A stretch of 64,000 nt of DNA from Corynebacterium doosanense CAU 212 = DSM 45436. Lineage in GTDB: Bacteria > Actinomycetota > Actinomycetes > Mycobacteriales > Mycobacteriaceae. The stretch spans positions 2,046,001 to 2,110,000 of the forward strand of contig NZ_CP006764.1 of NCBI RefSeq assembly GCF_000767055.1, given 5' to 3'. Shown here piece after piece: positions 33,903 to 42,949 of the stretch. Each line of letters begins with the position of its first letter. The stretch's first letter is position 1. The notes under the pieces were generated by a model. It searched no databases. It saw only the letters and a program-made list of their open reading frames with translations, and had not been told where the DNA came from. The position numbers and the translations under genes were made by a program.

Positions 33903-34224
33903 GCGGTTTCCTGACACGGTCAGTGAAACCCGTGGAATTCAGCTGATATTCGTTTTCTGAGGTGCTGCCGGGGGGACTGCTCCCCGATAGTCGAGAATTC
34001 AGGGCCGGGCTGAGGCACAGTATCCGTACAAAGACCTTTTGCGGACAGAGAAATGAACACCCCCGGTGCTGGACCAGGTCAGGCGACGTTCGCGCGCGAG
34101 CACTTTCTTACCCGGGGGATCGTTAATCTGTAATCGATCAGCCTCGGCGCCGATGACGCTGTCACCATACATCCGAGTCCGCAACCATGACCGGCTCAAT
34201 TTCAGAGACGGAAAAGGAGTAGAA
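33886..34224. other. Intergenic region between cutinase and 699-aa gene
   Basis: This 339-nt spacer holds the leaderless cutinase promoter. It also has a TGAC-ACG-GTCA inverted repeat near 33916 and an AT-richer patch near 34115-34145 (GATCGTTAATCTGTAATCGATC) that may contain the promoter of the plus-strand gene. No convincing gene or RNA is seen in it. Confidence 0.5.
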
Positions 34225-36324
34225 ATGGCAAGGACCACGACGTTCTCGCAGGCCACCGACTACCGGAAACGGGGCGAGGATCTACCGTATCGCGCGCCTC
34301 GTCATGCCGACCCGGCCGCTCAGGAACACGTGCCTCAGTGGCGTGCAGGCATGTTCTCCATCGCCCATCCCTTGCCGACGGGTTTCGAGTTCAAATCGTT
34401 TGACCTCGAGGACTCCCCCTGGATCCTTGGCCGCTACCGCGGGCTCAAGAGTTTTACACCCACTCCGTCAGCGGACAGACAGGACCCGGCGGTATTTACC
34501 CACTACACCGAGGCCAAGGCCTGGTTTGGTGCGAGCCTCATCAACGCGGTCCAGGCGAACTCGGTGGACCCCTACCGGGACGGCGGTGTAGCGTCGCGCC
34601 ACCTCAAGAAACTGATCGCGGACAACACCACCGAATCGAAACCCGATTCGCTCCTCCCGGGAGGAGCGATCTGCCGACGACTTCTGGCGGACGATCCCGA
34701 TCGCCCCCTGCATTATCATGCGACCCGGGAAAGCATCCTTCAGTTCATCACCGAGCACGGGGAGGAAACCCGGACTTACCTGGACAATTCTGACTTCTCC
34801 GACGCTTCTCTTCTGACGGGGGCGAACTACACCTATCTCGATTACCTTCTGCGCTACAGCCGCGAGGGACTGAAGCAGGGGGCCACTTGCGCGGAGATGC
34901 TTGAGTGGTTCGGAACCTATGCGCTCACCTCCGGTTCGTGGCTCGGCAAGTCCTCCGCCAACGATTCCGCTCTGCTTCAACTTCAGGCGATCGAATACGT
35001 CCAGTTCCCGCACCACGAGACCGCGGCAACCACTGGCAGCAAGGACTACGACCACTACCTTGTTTTCCATGTTGTCGCGGAGAACTGCGATGACCTGCAG
35101 CTGGAGGCCATCTCTCGCGCTCTGGATCGCCCCAGGTCGAGCCCGGGTGCCACCGCGGTCAAGGAATTCGACTGGCACGGCACGCCTACGGCCTCCCCGC
35201 GCGCAGGGAGGCTGGGGAACTTCCAGCTCCTCAAGAACATCACCTGCATCGCCGAGTATCTGCTCAACTCGGACGATCTGGCCGGTGCCACACAGACCTT
35301 CTTCATGAACGACGGCGGTTACCTCGTACCCGCGGGAAAACCGGCCCCGACTCCGGAGGATTCCGATTCCGGCAGGAAGCAGATTGACCGGGTCCAACGT
35401 CATCGAAGCGTGGTCGCGATCCCCAATCGTCCCATCGCCTCCAACCCCCAGCTGTGGCCCGATGCTGCTCACGAATCGGACTCGTGGACCAGGGAAGCAT
35501 CCTGGGCCTGGCAGCTGGCCACCGGAGCGGATCAGTACCACGACAGAATCCCCTCGCAGTCCCGCCTGAGCTCAGAGTCGGAATCCGTGGACGACATCGA
35601 GGACTGGCATATCGCCACCGTCGATTCCGGGGTCGCGGCGGTCCGGACCAACACCTACTACACCGGAAACCCGAAGATCACCCTGCTGGCCTCGACCAGA
35701 TTCGTCGACATTCTCCTACTGAACATGCGCACGTTCACCGCCCTCAGTGCCCTCAGCGCCATGCTGAACCAGAAGCAGGAGTTGAGCGCCATCACCCTCG
35801 GTTCCTCGAAGGCCCTGTCGGAACGTCTCACCGACCTCAACGAGGCCCAGATCGAGTTCGCGGAAATCCGGAACGTGCTGTGGACCGAGACCATCCCGCG
35901 GAGGTCGACCGGCACGGCGATTCTCCACGGGCTGCGCGACACCAGTGGAGTTCGCCGCATGTACGAGGACGTATCCGACGACCTCAATCTTCGCTCCGAC
36001 ATCTACAGCAGCATCTACCAGCAGATCACCGCAAAGGAGCGGGAGCAGCAGCAGGACGTCGATAAGGCACGCCAGGAGGCCAAGGACGAGGCCAGGAACA
36101 CCCAGAACCTGCTCCTGGGTGCCATCGGTGTCGTGGTCGGTGCTCCCTCCATCGTGGAGATGGCCGGGGTCGAGCCGGGCCTGACCGGTCTCCTGTGGAC
36201 GATCGGCATCGCACTGGCGCTGGCCGGTGCTTTCTTCCTGTGGCTGCGCTGGTCGGCTGCCCGGCACTCCACCGAGGGAGTTAGGCCCGAGTCTGCCCCG
36301 TACCCTCCAGAATCCACTTCGTAG
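34225..36324 (+). CDS. Unrecognised 699-aa protein with CorA-like C-terminal topology
   Basis: I do not recognise the large N-terminal region (residues 1-560). It is soluble-looking and mixed alpha/beta. From about 560 there is a charged helix (DIYSSIYQQITAKEREQQQDV into KARQEAKDEARN) leading into two closely spaced membrane helices (about 625-645 and 655-680) and a short tail. This is the topology of CorA-type proteins, but no GMN motif is visible. Third positions look less GC-rich than in neighbours, suggesting acquisition. Start ATG has AAAGGAG 7 nt upstream. Its last 44 bases overlap proA on the other strand. Confidence 0.8.
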   Translation: MARTTTFSQATDYRKRGEDLPYRAPRHADPAAQEHVPQWRAGMFSIAHPLPTGFEFKSFDLEDSPWILGRYRGLKSFTPTPSADRQDPAVFTHYTEAKAWFGASLINAVQANSVDPYRDGGVASRHLKKLIADNTTESKPDSLLPGGAICRRLLADDPDRPLHYHATRESILQFITEHGEETRTYLDNSDFSDASLLTGANYTYLDYLLRYSREGLKQGATCAEMLEWFGTYALTSGSWLGKSSANDSALLQLQAIEYVQFPHHETAATTGSKDYDHYLVFHVVAENCDDLQLEAISRALDRPRSSPGATAVKEFDWHGTPTASPRAGRLGNFQLLKNITCIAEYLLNSDDLAGATQTFFMNDGGYLVPAGKPAPTPEDSDSGRKQIDRVQRHRSVVAIPNRPIASNPQLWPDAAHESDSWTREASWAWQLATGADQYHDRIPSQSRLSSESESVDDIEDWHIATVDSGVAAVRTNTYYTGNPKITLLASTRFVDILLLNMRTFTALSALSAMLNQKQELSAITLGSSKALSERLTDLNEAQIEFAEIRNVLWTETIPRRSTGTAILHGLRDTSGVRRMYEDVSDDLNLRSDIYSSIYQQITAKEREQQQDVDKARQEAKDEARNTQNLLLGAIGVVVGAPSIVEMAGVEPGLTGLLWTIGIALALAGAFFLWLRWSAARHSTEGVRPESAPYPPESTS

Positions 36325-37558
36325 AGGTCAGCTCCGGCAGCGCCATCGGCCCGCGGGCGTGGAGCTTCTGCGTGGAGATGCCGATCTCCGCGCCCATGCC
36401 GTACATCTCCCCGTCGGTGAAGGCGGTGGACGCGTTGATCATCACGGCCGCGGCGTCGACACGGTCAGCGAAGGTGCGGGCGGTGTACGCGTTGAGCGTG
36501 GCGATCGCCTCGGTGTGTCCCGTGCTCCACAGCCTGATGTGCTCGGTGGCTCCGTCGACGCCGTCGACGATCTTGGCGGCGATGTCGAAGGAGAGGTACT
36601 CCTCGCCCCAGTCCGTGTCGTCGGCGGCCACGATGTCCTCCGCGCCGATGGACGCGAGCTCGTCGACATCGCCGTGCACCGTGACCCCGGCGGCCTGCAG
36701 AGCAGCGATGATGCGGAGTTTCTCGGGATCGGGCAGCGAGGCGTCGATAAGCACCGTCTCCGTGGCGTTGCACACCGAGCAGCGGCGGGTTTTGCCGTTG
36801 ATGACCATGTCGATGGCCGAGTCGACGTCCGCATACGCGTCGACGTAGAAGTGGCAGTTTCCCGTACCCGTCTCGATCGCGGGGACGGTCGCGCCGGTGA
36901 CCACGGCCTCGATGAGCCGCGCGCTGCCGCGGGGAATGACCACGTCGACCAGGCCGCGGGCGGTGATGAGGTCCTGCACCGAATCGTGGGTCTCGCAGGG
37001 CAGGAGCTGGACGATCTCCCGCGGCAGACCGTGCGCCGCACAGACATCCTGAAGTATCTCCACCAGCGTCGTGTTGGATTCACGCGCGGACTTGGAACCC
37101 CTCAACAGCGCGACGTTGCCGGACTTCAGTGCCAGCCCGAACGCGTCGACGGTGACGTTGGGGCGGGCCTCGTAGACCATGCCCATGACGCCGAGGGGAA
37201 CACGGACCTGACGCATGAGGATGCCGTTGTCCATGCGTCGACCCTGGATGATCTCCCCCACCGGATCATCGAGGCTGCCCACCTGGCGCAGCCCGTCGGC
37301 GATGCCGTCGATGCGGGCCTCGTCCAGACGCAGGCGGTCGATGAAGGATTCCGCCATGCCCGCGTCGCGGCCGGTGGCGATGTCCCTGGCGTTCGCAGCC
37401 AGGATCTCCTCGCGCCGCTCGATGAGGGTTTCTGCGGCAGCGCGCAGCAGGGTGTTCTTCTCCGGCGTGGGCAGGGCCGCCAGGATCGGGGCGACCTCCT
37501 TCGCGGCATGTGCCTTGGCCAGGACCTCGTCGCGCTCGGACTGGGGATGATCGTTCAT
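36281..37558 (-). CDS. proA: Gamma-glutamyl phosphate reductase
   Basis: A 425-aa enzyme of proline biosynthesis that reduces gamma-glutamyl phosphate to glutamate semialdehyde with NADPH. The N-terminal half has GMVYEARPNVTVDAFGLALK and the catalytic Cys is in RRCSVCNATETVLID. The C-terminus AEIGISTQKLHARGPM is typical. proB lies two genes upstream on the same strand. ATG 37558 follows a leaderless -10 (TAGTAT plus 6 nt). Its 3' end overlaps the unknown 699-aa gene. Confidence 0.96.
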   Translation of the reverse strand: MNDHPQSERDEVLAKAHAAKEVAPILAALPTPEKNTLLRAAAETLIERREEILAANARDIATGRDAGMAESFIDRLRLDEARIDGIADGLRQVGSLDDPVGEIIQGRRMDNGILMRQVRVPLGVMGMVYEARPNVTVDAFGLALKSGNVALLRGSKSARESNTTLVEILQDVCAAHGLPREIVQLLPCETHDSVQDLITARGLVDVVIPRGSARLIEAVVTGATVPAIETGTGNCHFYVDAYADVDSAIDMVINGKTRRCSVCNATETVLIDASLPDPEKLRIIAALQAAGVTVHGDVDELASIGAEDIVAADDTDWGEEYLSFDIAAKIVDGVDGATEHIRLWSTGHTEAIATLNAYTARTFADRVDAAAVMINASTAFTDGEMYGMGAEIGISTQKLHARGPMALPELTSTKWILEGTGQTRA

Positions 37559-37570
37559 GGGCCCATACTA
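37559..37570 (-). promoter_or_regulatory. Leaderless -10 of proA
   Basis: TAGTAT (minus strand, 37570-37565), 6 nt (GGGCCC), ATG 37558. Confidence 0.55.
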
Positions 37571-37636
37571 ACGTGCCCCGCGACGCGGAAAACCCACCGT
37601 GGGGAGTTCCCCTCGGTGGGTCTGAGCGTGGGGCTG

Positions 37637-38251
37637 TTAGCTGGCGCGGACGCTGAACTCCGCAAGATCGCTGCGGTCCTGGCCATCGAGGTCGATCTCC
37701 CAGTTGAGCATCCCGTCGTCCTCCTCGAGGCTGACCTCGTCGATGACACCCTCGGGGTGGCGCTCGAGGGCGTCGGTGATGGCGTCGTCGATGGTGACGG
37801 TGGCCTTCTGGGCCTCGAGGACATCGTCGCCGTCGTTCTCGCGCTCCTCCTCGGTGATGGCGCCGTCGGCGTTGACCACCAGGTCGAGCACGTCCTCGCC
37901 CACGACCACGTCGACATCGAAGGTCTCGTCGTTGTCGTCGCGGTCGATCGCGGTGATGATGCCGTCGGCGTACTCGGCCTTCACTGCGGAGATCGCGGCG
38001 AATGCCGGGTCAAGCTCGCCCTCGCGCACGGCCGAGCTGGTCTCGGAGGCGGCGGAGGATGCCGAGGCCTCGGACGCGGAGCTCGTGGCGGAGCTGACGG
38101 CGGAACCGGCGGAATCCGTGGCGCTGGCGGCCGCGCTGGTGGCGGAGCCTGCGGCATCGTTGGCGGTGTCGGCGGCGTCCGAGCAGGCTGCGAGGGCGAA
38201 CGCGGTAGAGACCGCGACGGTGGTGGCGAGAATGCTTCTACGGATGGTCAT
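37637..38251 (-). CDS. PepSY-like lipoprotein
   Basis: A 204-aa lipoprotein with lipobox LAAC (Cys 23). A 45-residue Ala/Ser-rich linker (DAAGSATSAAASATDSAGSA) follows, probably spanning the cell wall. The globular region is acidic, with two PepSY-like halves (AFAAISAVKAEYADGIITAI and ITDALERHPEGVIDEVSLEE). PepSY domains are often peptidase inhibitors or sensors. A consensus AGGAGG stands 6 nt before the ATG. It sits between proA and the hydroxyacid dehydrogenase gene. Confidence 0.82.
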   Translation of the reverse strand: MTIRRSILATTVAVSTAFALAACSDAADTANDAAGSATSAAASATDSAGSAVSSATSSASEASASSAASETSSAVREGELDPAFAAISAVKAEYADGIITAIDRDDNDETFDVDVVVGEDVLDLVVNADGAITEEERENDGDDVLEAQKATVTIDDAITDALERHPEGVIDEVSLEEDDGMLNWEIDLDGQDRSDLAEFSVRAS

Positions 38252-38350
38252 GATTGTCCTCCTGTATTAGTTGACGCTTCCCTGTCCACCATAGGCAAAC
38301 TTTCGGTGACCGTGGGGTAACCGAAAGGTGTCTGAGAGATTTCCGGGGCG

Positions 38351-39268
38351 TCAGTAACCCGCCTCGACGTCGACCTCGGTGGGCATCGTCTCGCCCCGCT
38401 CAAACGCCGCGGCGTTGGCGATGACCTGCTCCCCGATGAGCATGCGCGCCACCTCCGCCGGGGCGGCGATGTGCGGGGAGATGAGCACGTTGTCCATGGC
38501 CCACAGCGGGTGGCCCTCGGGAAGCGGCTCGGGATCGGTGACGTCCATGGCGGCGCCGGCGATCTGGGCGTCGTTAAGCGCCTGCACCAGGTCGTCCGTG
38601 TCCACCAGGGCCCCGCGCCCGACGTTGACCAGCAGGGCGCTGTCTTTCATCAACCGGAACTTCTCCGCGTCGACGAGCCCGCGGGTCTGATCCGTCAGCG
38701 GCATGGAGAGCACCACAATGTCGGTGCGGCCCCACACGTCACCGGCGGAGTCGAGCGCGAATGTCTCGTCGGCTCCCGCCACCTCGTGGCCCGAGCGGTT
38801 GACCGCGATGGTGCGCACGCCGAAGGGGCGCAGCATCTCGATGAGCTCGCGGGCGATGCCGCCGGCGCCGAACAGGGCCACCGTCTTATCCCGGAAGAGC
38901 CACTGCTGGGTGGCCTCCACCTTCTCCTTGTGGGCGAAGGAACCGGCAAGGGCGGTGGCCTTGAAATGGTGGAACTGCGCGATGATGAGCCCCAGCGCCA
39001 CCTCCGCTACCGGCCGGGCGTAGACGCCGGCGGCGTTGGCCCAGCGCACCGAGGGGGTCATCACTCCCCGCGCGATGAGGTGATCCACCCCGGCAAAGGG
39101 CCACTGGATGAATCGAATGCCCTCGGGGAGCGGGTCGGGGAAGTCGCGGGGCCGGCCGTTGAAGATGAGGAAGTCAGCGTCCGCGGGATCCGGAACGTGG
39201 GTGTGGCCCGCCTCCTCGACCTCGGCGATGACCTCGTCCCAGCGTTCGGGGTGCATGGTGAATTTCAT
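38351..39268 (-). CDS. D-2-hydroxyacid dehydrogenase (NAD-dependent)
   Basis: A 305-aa cytoplasmic oxidoreductase. The Rossmann motif is VALFGAGGIARELIEML (about residues 132-148), with the catalytic Arg in LVNVGRGALVDTDDLV, Glu near DPEPLPEGHPLW and His in NVLISPHIAA. The same gene lies between proA and proB in C. glutamicum. Substrate unknown. The start follows a leaderless -10 (TAGCCT plus 7 nt). Confidence 0.9.
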   Translation of the reverse strand: MKFTMHPERWDEVIAEVEEAGHTHVPDPADADFLIFNGRPRDFPDPLPEGIRFIQWPFAGVDHLIARGVMTPSVRWANAAGVYARPVAEVALGLIIAQFHHFKATALAGSFAHKEKVEATQQWLFRDKTVALFGAGGIARELIEMLRPFGVRTIAVNRSGHEVAGADETFALDSAGDVWGRTDIVVLSMPLTDQTRGLVDAEKFRLMKDSALLVNVGRGALVDTDDLVQALNDAQIAGAAMDVTDPEPLPEGHPLWAMDNVLISPHIAAPAEVARMLIGEQVIANAAAFERGETMPTEVDVEAGY

Positions 39269-39281
39269 GCGGGCCAGGCTA
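39269..39281 (-). promoter_or_regulatory. Leaderless -10 of hydroxyacid dehydrogenase gene
   Basis: TAGCCT (minus strand, 39281-39276), 7 nt, ATG 39268. Confidence 0.5.
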
Positions 39282-39304
39282 CCCGCGCTTACCCGTGCGA
39301 CACC

Positions 39305-40471
39305 TCACACGCGGGAGGCGTAGTTGGACAGGTAGTCCGCGTGGATGACCGCGCGTCGCTGCTCCACGGGCAGGTCGGCGGTGTTCCTGCCGATCATTCC
39401 GGCCAGTACATCCGCGTCGTAGCCGACCTCGCCGCGGCCGATCGCCTCGCCGTTCGGACCGATCACCTCGACGATGTCGCCACGGTGGAATTCGCCGTCG
39501 ATACCCGTGATTCCCACGGGCAGCAGTGACGTTCCGCCGCGGGTGACCGCCCGCATGGCGCCTGGATCGATGCGCAGCACGCCTTCGGCGTCGGCGGCGT
39601 AGAGGGCCCAGAACTTCCAGGCGCTGAGCCGCTTGTCTGGGCGGGGGTGGAACACCGTGCCCACGTCGTCACCGGCGAGCGCCGGGGCGATGTTGTCGGC
39701 GCTGGTGAGCAGGACCGGCACTCCCCCGCGGGCGGCCAGGCGCGCGGCCGAGACCTTCGCCGCCATGCCGCCGGTGCCGAGCGGGCCACCGTCGCCCGCC
39801 AGGACCCCCTCCAGATCCTTGCCGGAGCGGACCTCGGAGAGGAAGCGGGCCCCGGGGTCGGAGGGATTGCGGTCGAAGAGCCCGTCCACGTCGGAGAGCA
39901 GCACCAGCGCGTCGGCGCCGATGAGGTGGGCCACGAGCGCGGCCAGGCGGTCGTTGTCACCGAAGCGCATCTCGCTGGTGGCCACGGTGTCGTTTTCGTT
40001 GATGATGGGGATGACCCGAAGTTGGCGGAGCCGATCGATGGTGCGCTGGGCGTTGCGCGCCCGGTCACGGTCGCCGGTGTCCCCCGCGGTGAGCAGGATC
40101 AGTGCGACGGTGCGCTCGAACCGCTCAAAGGAGTCCGACCAGTTGGATGCGAGCTGCACCTGCCCGACCGCGGCCGCCGCCTGTTTGGTGGCCAGGTCTT
40201 TGGGCCGGGTGACCATCTTCAGCGGCTTGCGCCCGGTGGCGATGGCGCCGGAGGACACCACCACCACGTCGGAACCCGCGGCCATCCTGGCCTCGAGCGC
40301 CTCGACATAACGGTCCATCCGCACGCGGTCGACCCCGCCCGAGGATCTGGTGAGCGAGGAGGATCCGAACTTGACCACGATCTTCTTCGCACCGGCGATC
40401 TCGGACCGCAGCTCAGCCTCGCTGCGGTAGAGCGGCGTATCGACGCCCTCCCCACGCTCCTGTCCAGTCAC
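39305..40471 (-). CDS. proB: Glutamate 5-kinase
   Basis: A 388-aa first enzyme of proline synthesis with an amino-acid kinase domain ([33 protein letters not shown], and the [18 protein letters not shown] active-site block). A C-terminal PUA domain is present (about residues 285-370). The chosen GTG at 40471 lies 8 nt after the obgE stop; it gives about 20 residues more than the E. coli enzyme. Translational coupling to obgE is likely. Confidence 0.94.
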   Translation of the reverse strand: MTGQERGEGVDTPLYRSEAELRSEIAGAKKIVVKFGSSSLTRSSGGVDRVRMDRYVEALEARMAAGSDVVVVSSGAIATGRKPLKMVTRPKDLATKQAAAAVGQVQLASNWSDSFERFERTVALILLTAGDTGDRDRARNAQRTIDRLRQLRVIPIINENDTVATSEMRFGDNDRLAALVAHLIGADALVLLSDVDGLFDRNPSDPGARFLSEVRSGKDLEGVLAGDGGPLGTGGMAAKVSAARLAARGGVPVLLTSADNIAPALAGDDVGTVFHPRPDKRLSAWKFWALYAADAEGVLRIDPGAMRAVTRGGTSLLPVGITGIDGEFHRGDIVEVIGPNGEAIGRGEVGYDADVLAGMIGRNTADLPVEQRRAVIHADYLSNYASRV

Positions 40472-40478
40472 GACCGAG

Positions 40479-42005
40479 CTAGCCCTGCCAACGTTCGCGG
40501 TCGGCCTCTTCGCCGTTGCCGTAGTCGTATTCGTCGATGAGCCCGCGCCTGGCCTGCGAGGCGCGCTTGCGCTCGGCGGCAGAGACACGGTCGTTGCCCT
40601 GCAGGCGGGCGTCGAAACCTCGGCCGGCCATGGTGGGATCACCCGCGGTCATGGGCTCCCACTCGAAAGAGATGTAGCCGATGGTGACGGTGGCCCCCTC
40701 CTCGGCGCCGGCCTTGAACAGGGCATCCTCCACGCCGAGGGTGGCCAGGCGGTCCGCGAGGTAGCCGACGGCCTCCTCGTTCTCGAAGTCCGTCTGTTTG
40801 ATCCAGCGTTCGACCTTCTCGCCGGTGACGAGGTAGCCGCCCGGCACGTCCGGATCCTCGGTGACTTCGAACTCCTTGACGTTCTTCTTGCGGCCCTTAC
40901 CGGCACCGGCATCGACAGCCTTGGGCCGGATGATGGTGTTCTCGGTGTCCTTCTTCGCCTTGGGCCGGCGCTTGCGGTCCTTCTTCACCATCTCGAAGAG
41001 CGCGAACTTCAGCTCCTCCAGCCCCTGGCGGGCCACGGTGGAGATGATGAACACGGGCCAGCCGTACTTCTCCTCCAGGTCAGCCTTGACAAACTCCGCC
41101 AGCTCGGCGGCCTCGGGCACGTCGGCCTTGTTGAGCACGATGACACGCGGCCGGTCGCGGAGGTCGCCGAGGCCGGTGTCGTCGTCCAGCGCGGACTGGT
41201 AGGCGGCGAGCTCAGCCTCGAGGGCGTCGATGTCACTCTCGGGATCACGCCCGGGTTCGTTGGTCGCGGTGTCGACGATGTGCGCGAGCACCGCGGTGCG
41301 TTCGATGTGGCGCAGGAAGTCCAGCCCCAGCCCGCGGCCGTCAGAGGCGCCCGGGATCAGCCCGGGCACGTCGGCCATGGTGAAGGTCTGGTCGGCGACG
41401 TTGACCACGCCGAGGTTCGGCTGCAGGGTGGTGAACGGGTAGTCCGCGATCTTCGGCTTGGCGGCGGAGAGCACGGAGATCAGGGAGGACTTGCCCGCGG
41501 ACGGGAAGCCGAGGAGCCCGACGTCCGCCATGGACTTGAGCTCGAGTACCAGATCCCTGGCCTCGCCCTCCTCACCCATGAGCGCGAAGCCGGGGGCCTT
41601 ACGTTTGTTGTTGGCCAGGGACGCGTTGCCCAGGCCGCCGTACCCGCCCTCGGCCGCGATGAACCGCGTTCCGGGGATGGTCAGGTCGGCGAGGGTCTCA
41701 CCCTTCTCGTTCTGCACGACCGTGCCGACGGGAACCTCGATGATGAGGTCCTCACCGCGGGCGCCGTGGCGCCAGTCGCCCGCACCGTTGCCGCCGCGCC
41801 CCGCCTTGATGTGGGGGCGAAAATGAAAGTCGAGGAGGGTGTGCACCTGGTCGGACACCTGGAGAATGATGTCGCCGCCGTGTCCGCCGTTGCCGCCGTC
41901 CGGCCCGCCCAGGGGCTTGAACTTCTCGCGGTGGACGGACGAGCAGCCATGGCCGCCATCGCCGGCCTGCAGATGCAGGACGGTGCGGTCTACGAACTGA
42001 GCCAT
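40479..42005 (-). CDS. obgE: GTPase Obg/CgtA
   Basis: A 508-aa ribosome-assembly GTPase. It has the Gly-rich Obg fold (residues 1-158, [16 protein letters not shown] and [19 protein letters not shown]), the G domain with [20 protein letters not shown] (G1, about 165-184) and [10 protein letters not shown] (G3), and a C-terminal OCT domain. A basic linker ([12 protein letters not shown]) lies between G and OCT domains. AGGGA precedes the ATG. The gene order rplU-rpmA-obgE-proB is widely conserved. Confidence 0.97.
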   Translation of the reverse strand: MAQFVDRTVLHLQAGDGGHGCSSVHREKFKPLGGPDGGNGGHGGDIILQVSDQVHTLLDFHFRPHIKAGRGGNGAGDWRHGARGEDLIIEVPVGTVVQNEKGETLADLTIPGTRFIAAEGGYGGLGNASLANNKRKAPGFALMGEEGEARDLVLELKSMADVGLLGFPSAGKSSLISVLSAAKPKIADYPFTTLQPNLGVVNVADQTFTMADVPGLIPGASDGRGLGLDFLRHIERTAVLAHIVDTATNEPGRDPESDIDALEAELAAYQSALDDDTGLGDLRDRPRVIVLNKADVPEAAELAEFVKADLEEKYGWPVFIISTVARQGLEELKFALFEMVKKDRKRRPKAKKDTENTIIRPKAVDAGAGKGRKKNVKEFEVTEDPDVPGGYLVTGEKVERWIKQTDFENEEAVGYLADRLATLGVEDALFKAGAEEGATVTIGYISFEWEPMTAGDPTMAGRGFDARLQGNDRVSAAERKRASQARRGLIDEYDYGNGEEADRERWQG

Positions 42006-42110
42006 GAAATCATTCCCTAAAAAGTGTGGTCACCAGCCGGTGCGTGGTGGGTTGATGATATCACCCGCGGCGTTGGCCGAGGTAGGCCGGAAATTGCCGC
42101 GGATGACGAA

Positions 42111-42143
42111 GACCCCGGGCGGCCCGTCAGGGCACCCGGGGTC
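42111..42143 (-). terminator. Terminator after rpmA
   Basis: GACCCCGGG (42111-42119) pairs with CCCGGGGTC (42135-42143), with a further GGGC/GCCC inner stem. It is followed on the minus strand by TTCGTCATCC, so it is only a weak intrinsic terminator by its T content. It separates rplU-rpmA from obgE. Confidence 0.65.
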
Positions 42144-42160
42144 TCACGCGATCGAACTAC

Positions 42161-42439
42161 CTAGGCGGTAGCAACCTCGACCTGCTCAGCGGCAGGAACG
42201 ATGTTGACGATGCGTCGGTTGCGCTTGATGCCGAACTCGACAGCGCCAGCCTCGAGAGCGAACAGGGTGTCGTCGCCACCGCGGCCGACGTTCTCGCCCG
42301 GGTGGAACTTGGTGCCACGCTGGCGGATGAGGATCTCGCCGGCCTTGACCTGCTGTCCGCCGAAGCGCTTCACGCCGAGACGCTTGGACTCGGAATCGCG
42401 ACCGTTGCTGGAGCTGGATGCGCCCTTTTTGTGTGCCAT
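42161..42439 (-). CDS. rpmA: 50S ribosomal protein L27
   Basis: A 92-aa protein with the standard [20 protein letters not shown] start, [20 protein letters not shown] and [20 protein letters not shown]. The N-terminal tail reaches the peptidyl-transferase centre. No N-terminal extension of the type cleaved in Firmicutes is present. Co-transcribed with rplU, 22 nt upstream. Confidence 0.98.
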   Translation of the reverse strand: MAHKKGASSSSNGRDSESKRLGVKRFGGQQVKAGEILIRQRGTKFHPGENVGRGGDDTLFALEAGAVEFGIKRNRRIVNIVPAAEQVEVATA

Positions 42440-42461
42440 GGTGTTTTCCCTCCCTTAGCTT

Positions 42462-42767
42462 CTACTTGATGCCGTTGATCTTCAGGACCGTCAGCTTCTG
42501 ACGGTGGCCCTGACGACGCTTGTAGCCGGTCTTGTTCTTGTACTTGAGAATGTCGATCTTCGGGCCCTTGGCCTGCTCGACGATCTCGGCATCGATGCTG
42601 ACGTTAGCCAGATCCTCTGCCTTGGACTTGACGTCGGCGCCGTCGACGAGCAGAACCGGGGCGAGAGCCACGGCAGAACCCGGCTCGCCTTCGATCTTCT
42701 CGACCTTGACCAGATCGCCTTCGGCAACCTTGTACTGCTTTCCGCCGGTCTTGACGATTGCGTACAT
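42462..42767 (-). CDS. rplU: 50S ribosomal protein L21
   Basis: A 101-aa large-subunit protein, [20 protein letters not shown] at the start and [20 protein letters not shown] near the end. First gene of the rplU-rpmA pair. The leader upstream is about 180 nt to the rne stop and contains overlapping hairpins. Confidence 0.98.
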   Translation of the reverse strand: MYAIVKTGGKQYKVAEGDLVKVEKIEGEPGSAVALAPVLLVDGADVKSKAEDLANVSIDAEIVEQAKGPKIDILKYKNKTGYKRRQGHRQKLTVLKINGIK

Positions 42768-42949
42768 GGTGGGTCACCCCTTACCTAAACTCGTTAACAG
42801 CCCCGAAAAGCGACGGGCCTGCATGGACACTATTTCTATGATGTTTCGGGCGACCGCGGGCACTTCCCGAAAGGAGGTACGCGGTCGGCTCCAAAACAGC
42901 GACTGTCAAAGAGTACCCCGTTCCGGGCCCCTTCTCCAAAACGCCTCAA
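42768..42949 (-). promoter_or_regulatory. rne-rplU spacer with overlapping hairpins (candidate L21 leader)
   Basis: CGACCGCG (42851-42858) pairs with CGCGGTCG (42880-42887), and the overlapping TTTCGGG (42844-42850) pairs with CCCGAAA (42866-42872). The two stems cannot form together. On the minus strand ACCTCCTTTC lies in the loop region, matching the anti-Shine-Dalgarno end of 16S rRNA. This could be the rne terminator, an L21 autoregulatory leader, or both. Confidence 0.45.

Noticed and set aside
34066-34224. Upstream in-frame start at 34066 for the 699-aa protein
   Set aside because: It would add 53 Arg/Ser-rich residues with no ribosome binding site, while ATG 34225 has a strong AAAGGAG at good spacing.
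33999-34256. 85-codon minus-strand frame before the 699-aa gene
   Set aside because: Composition is not coding-like, it overlaps the start of a better gene, and it has no ribosome binding site or -10 at its ATG.
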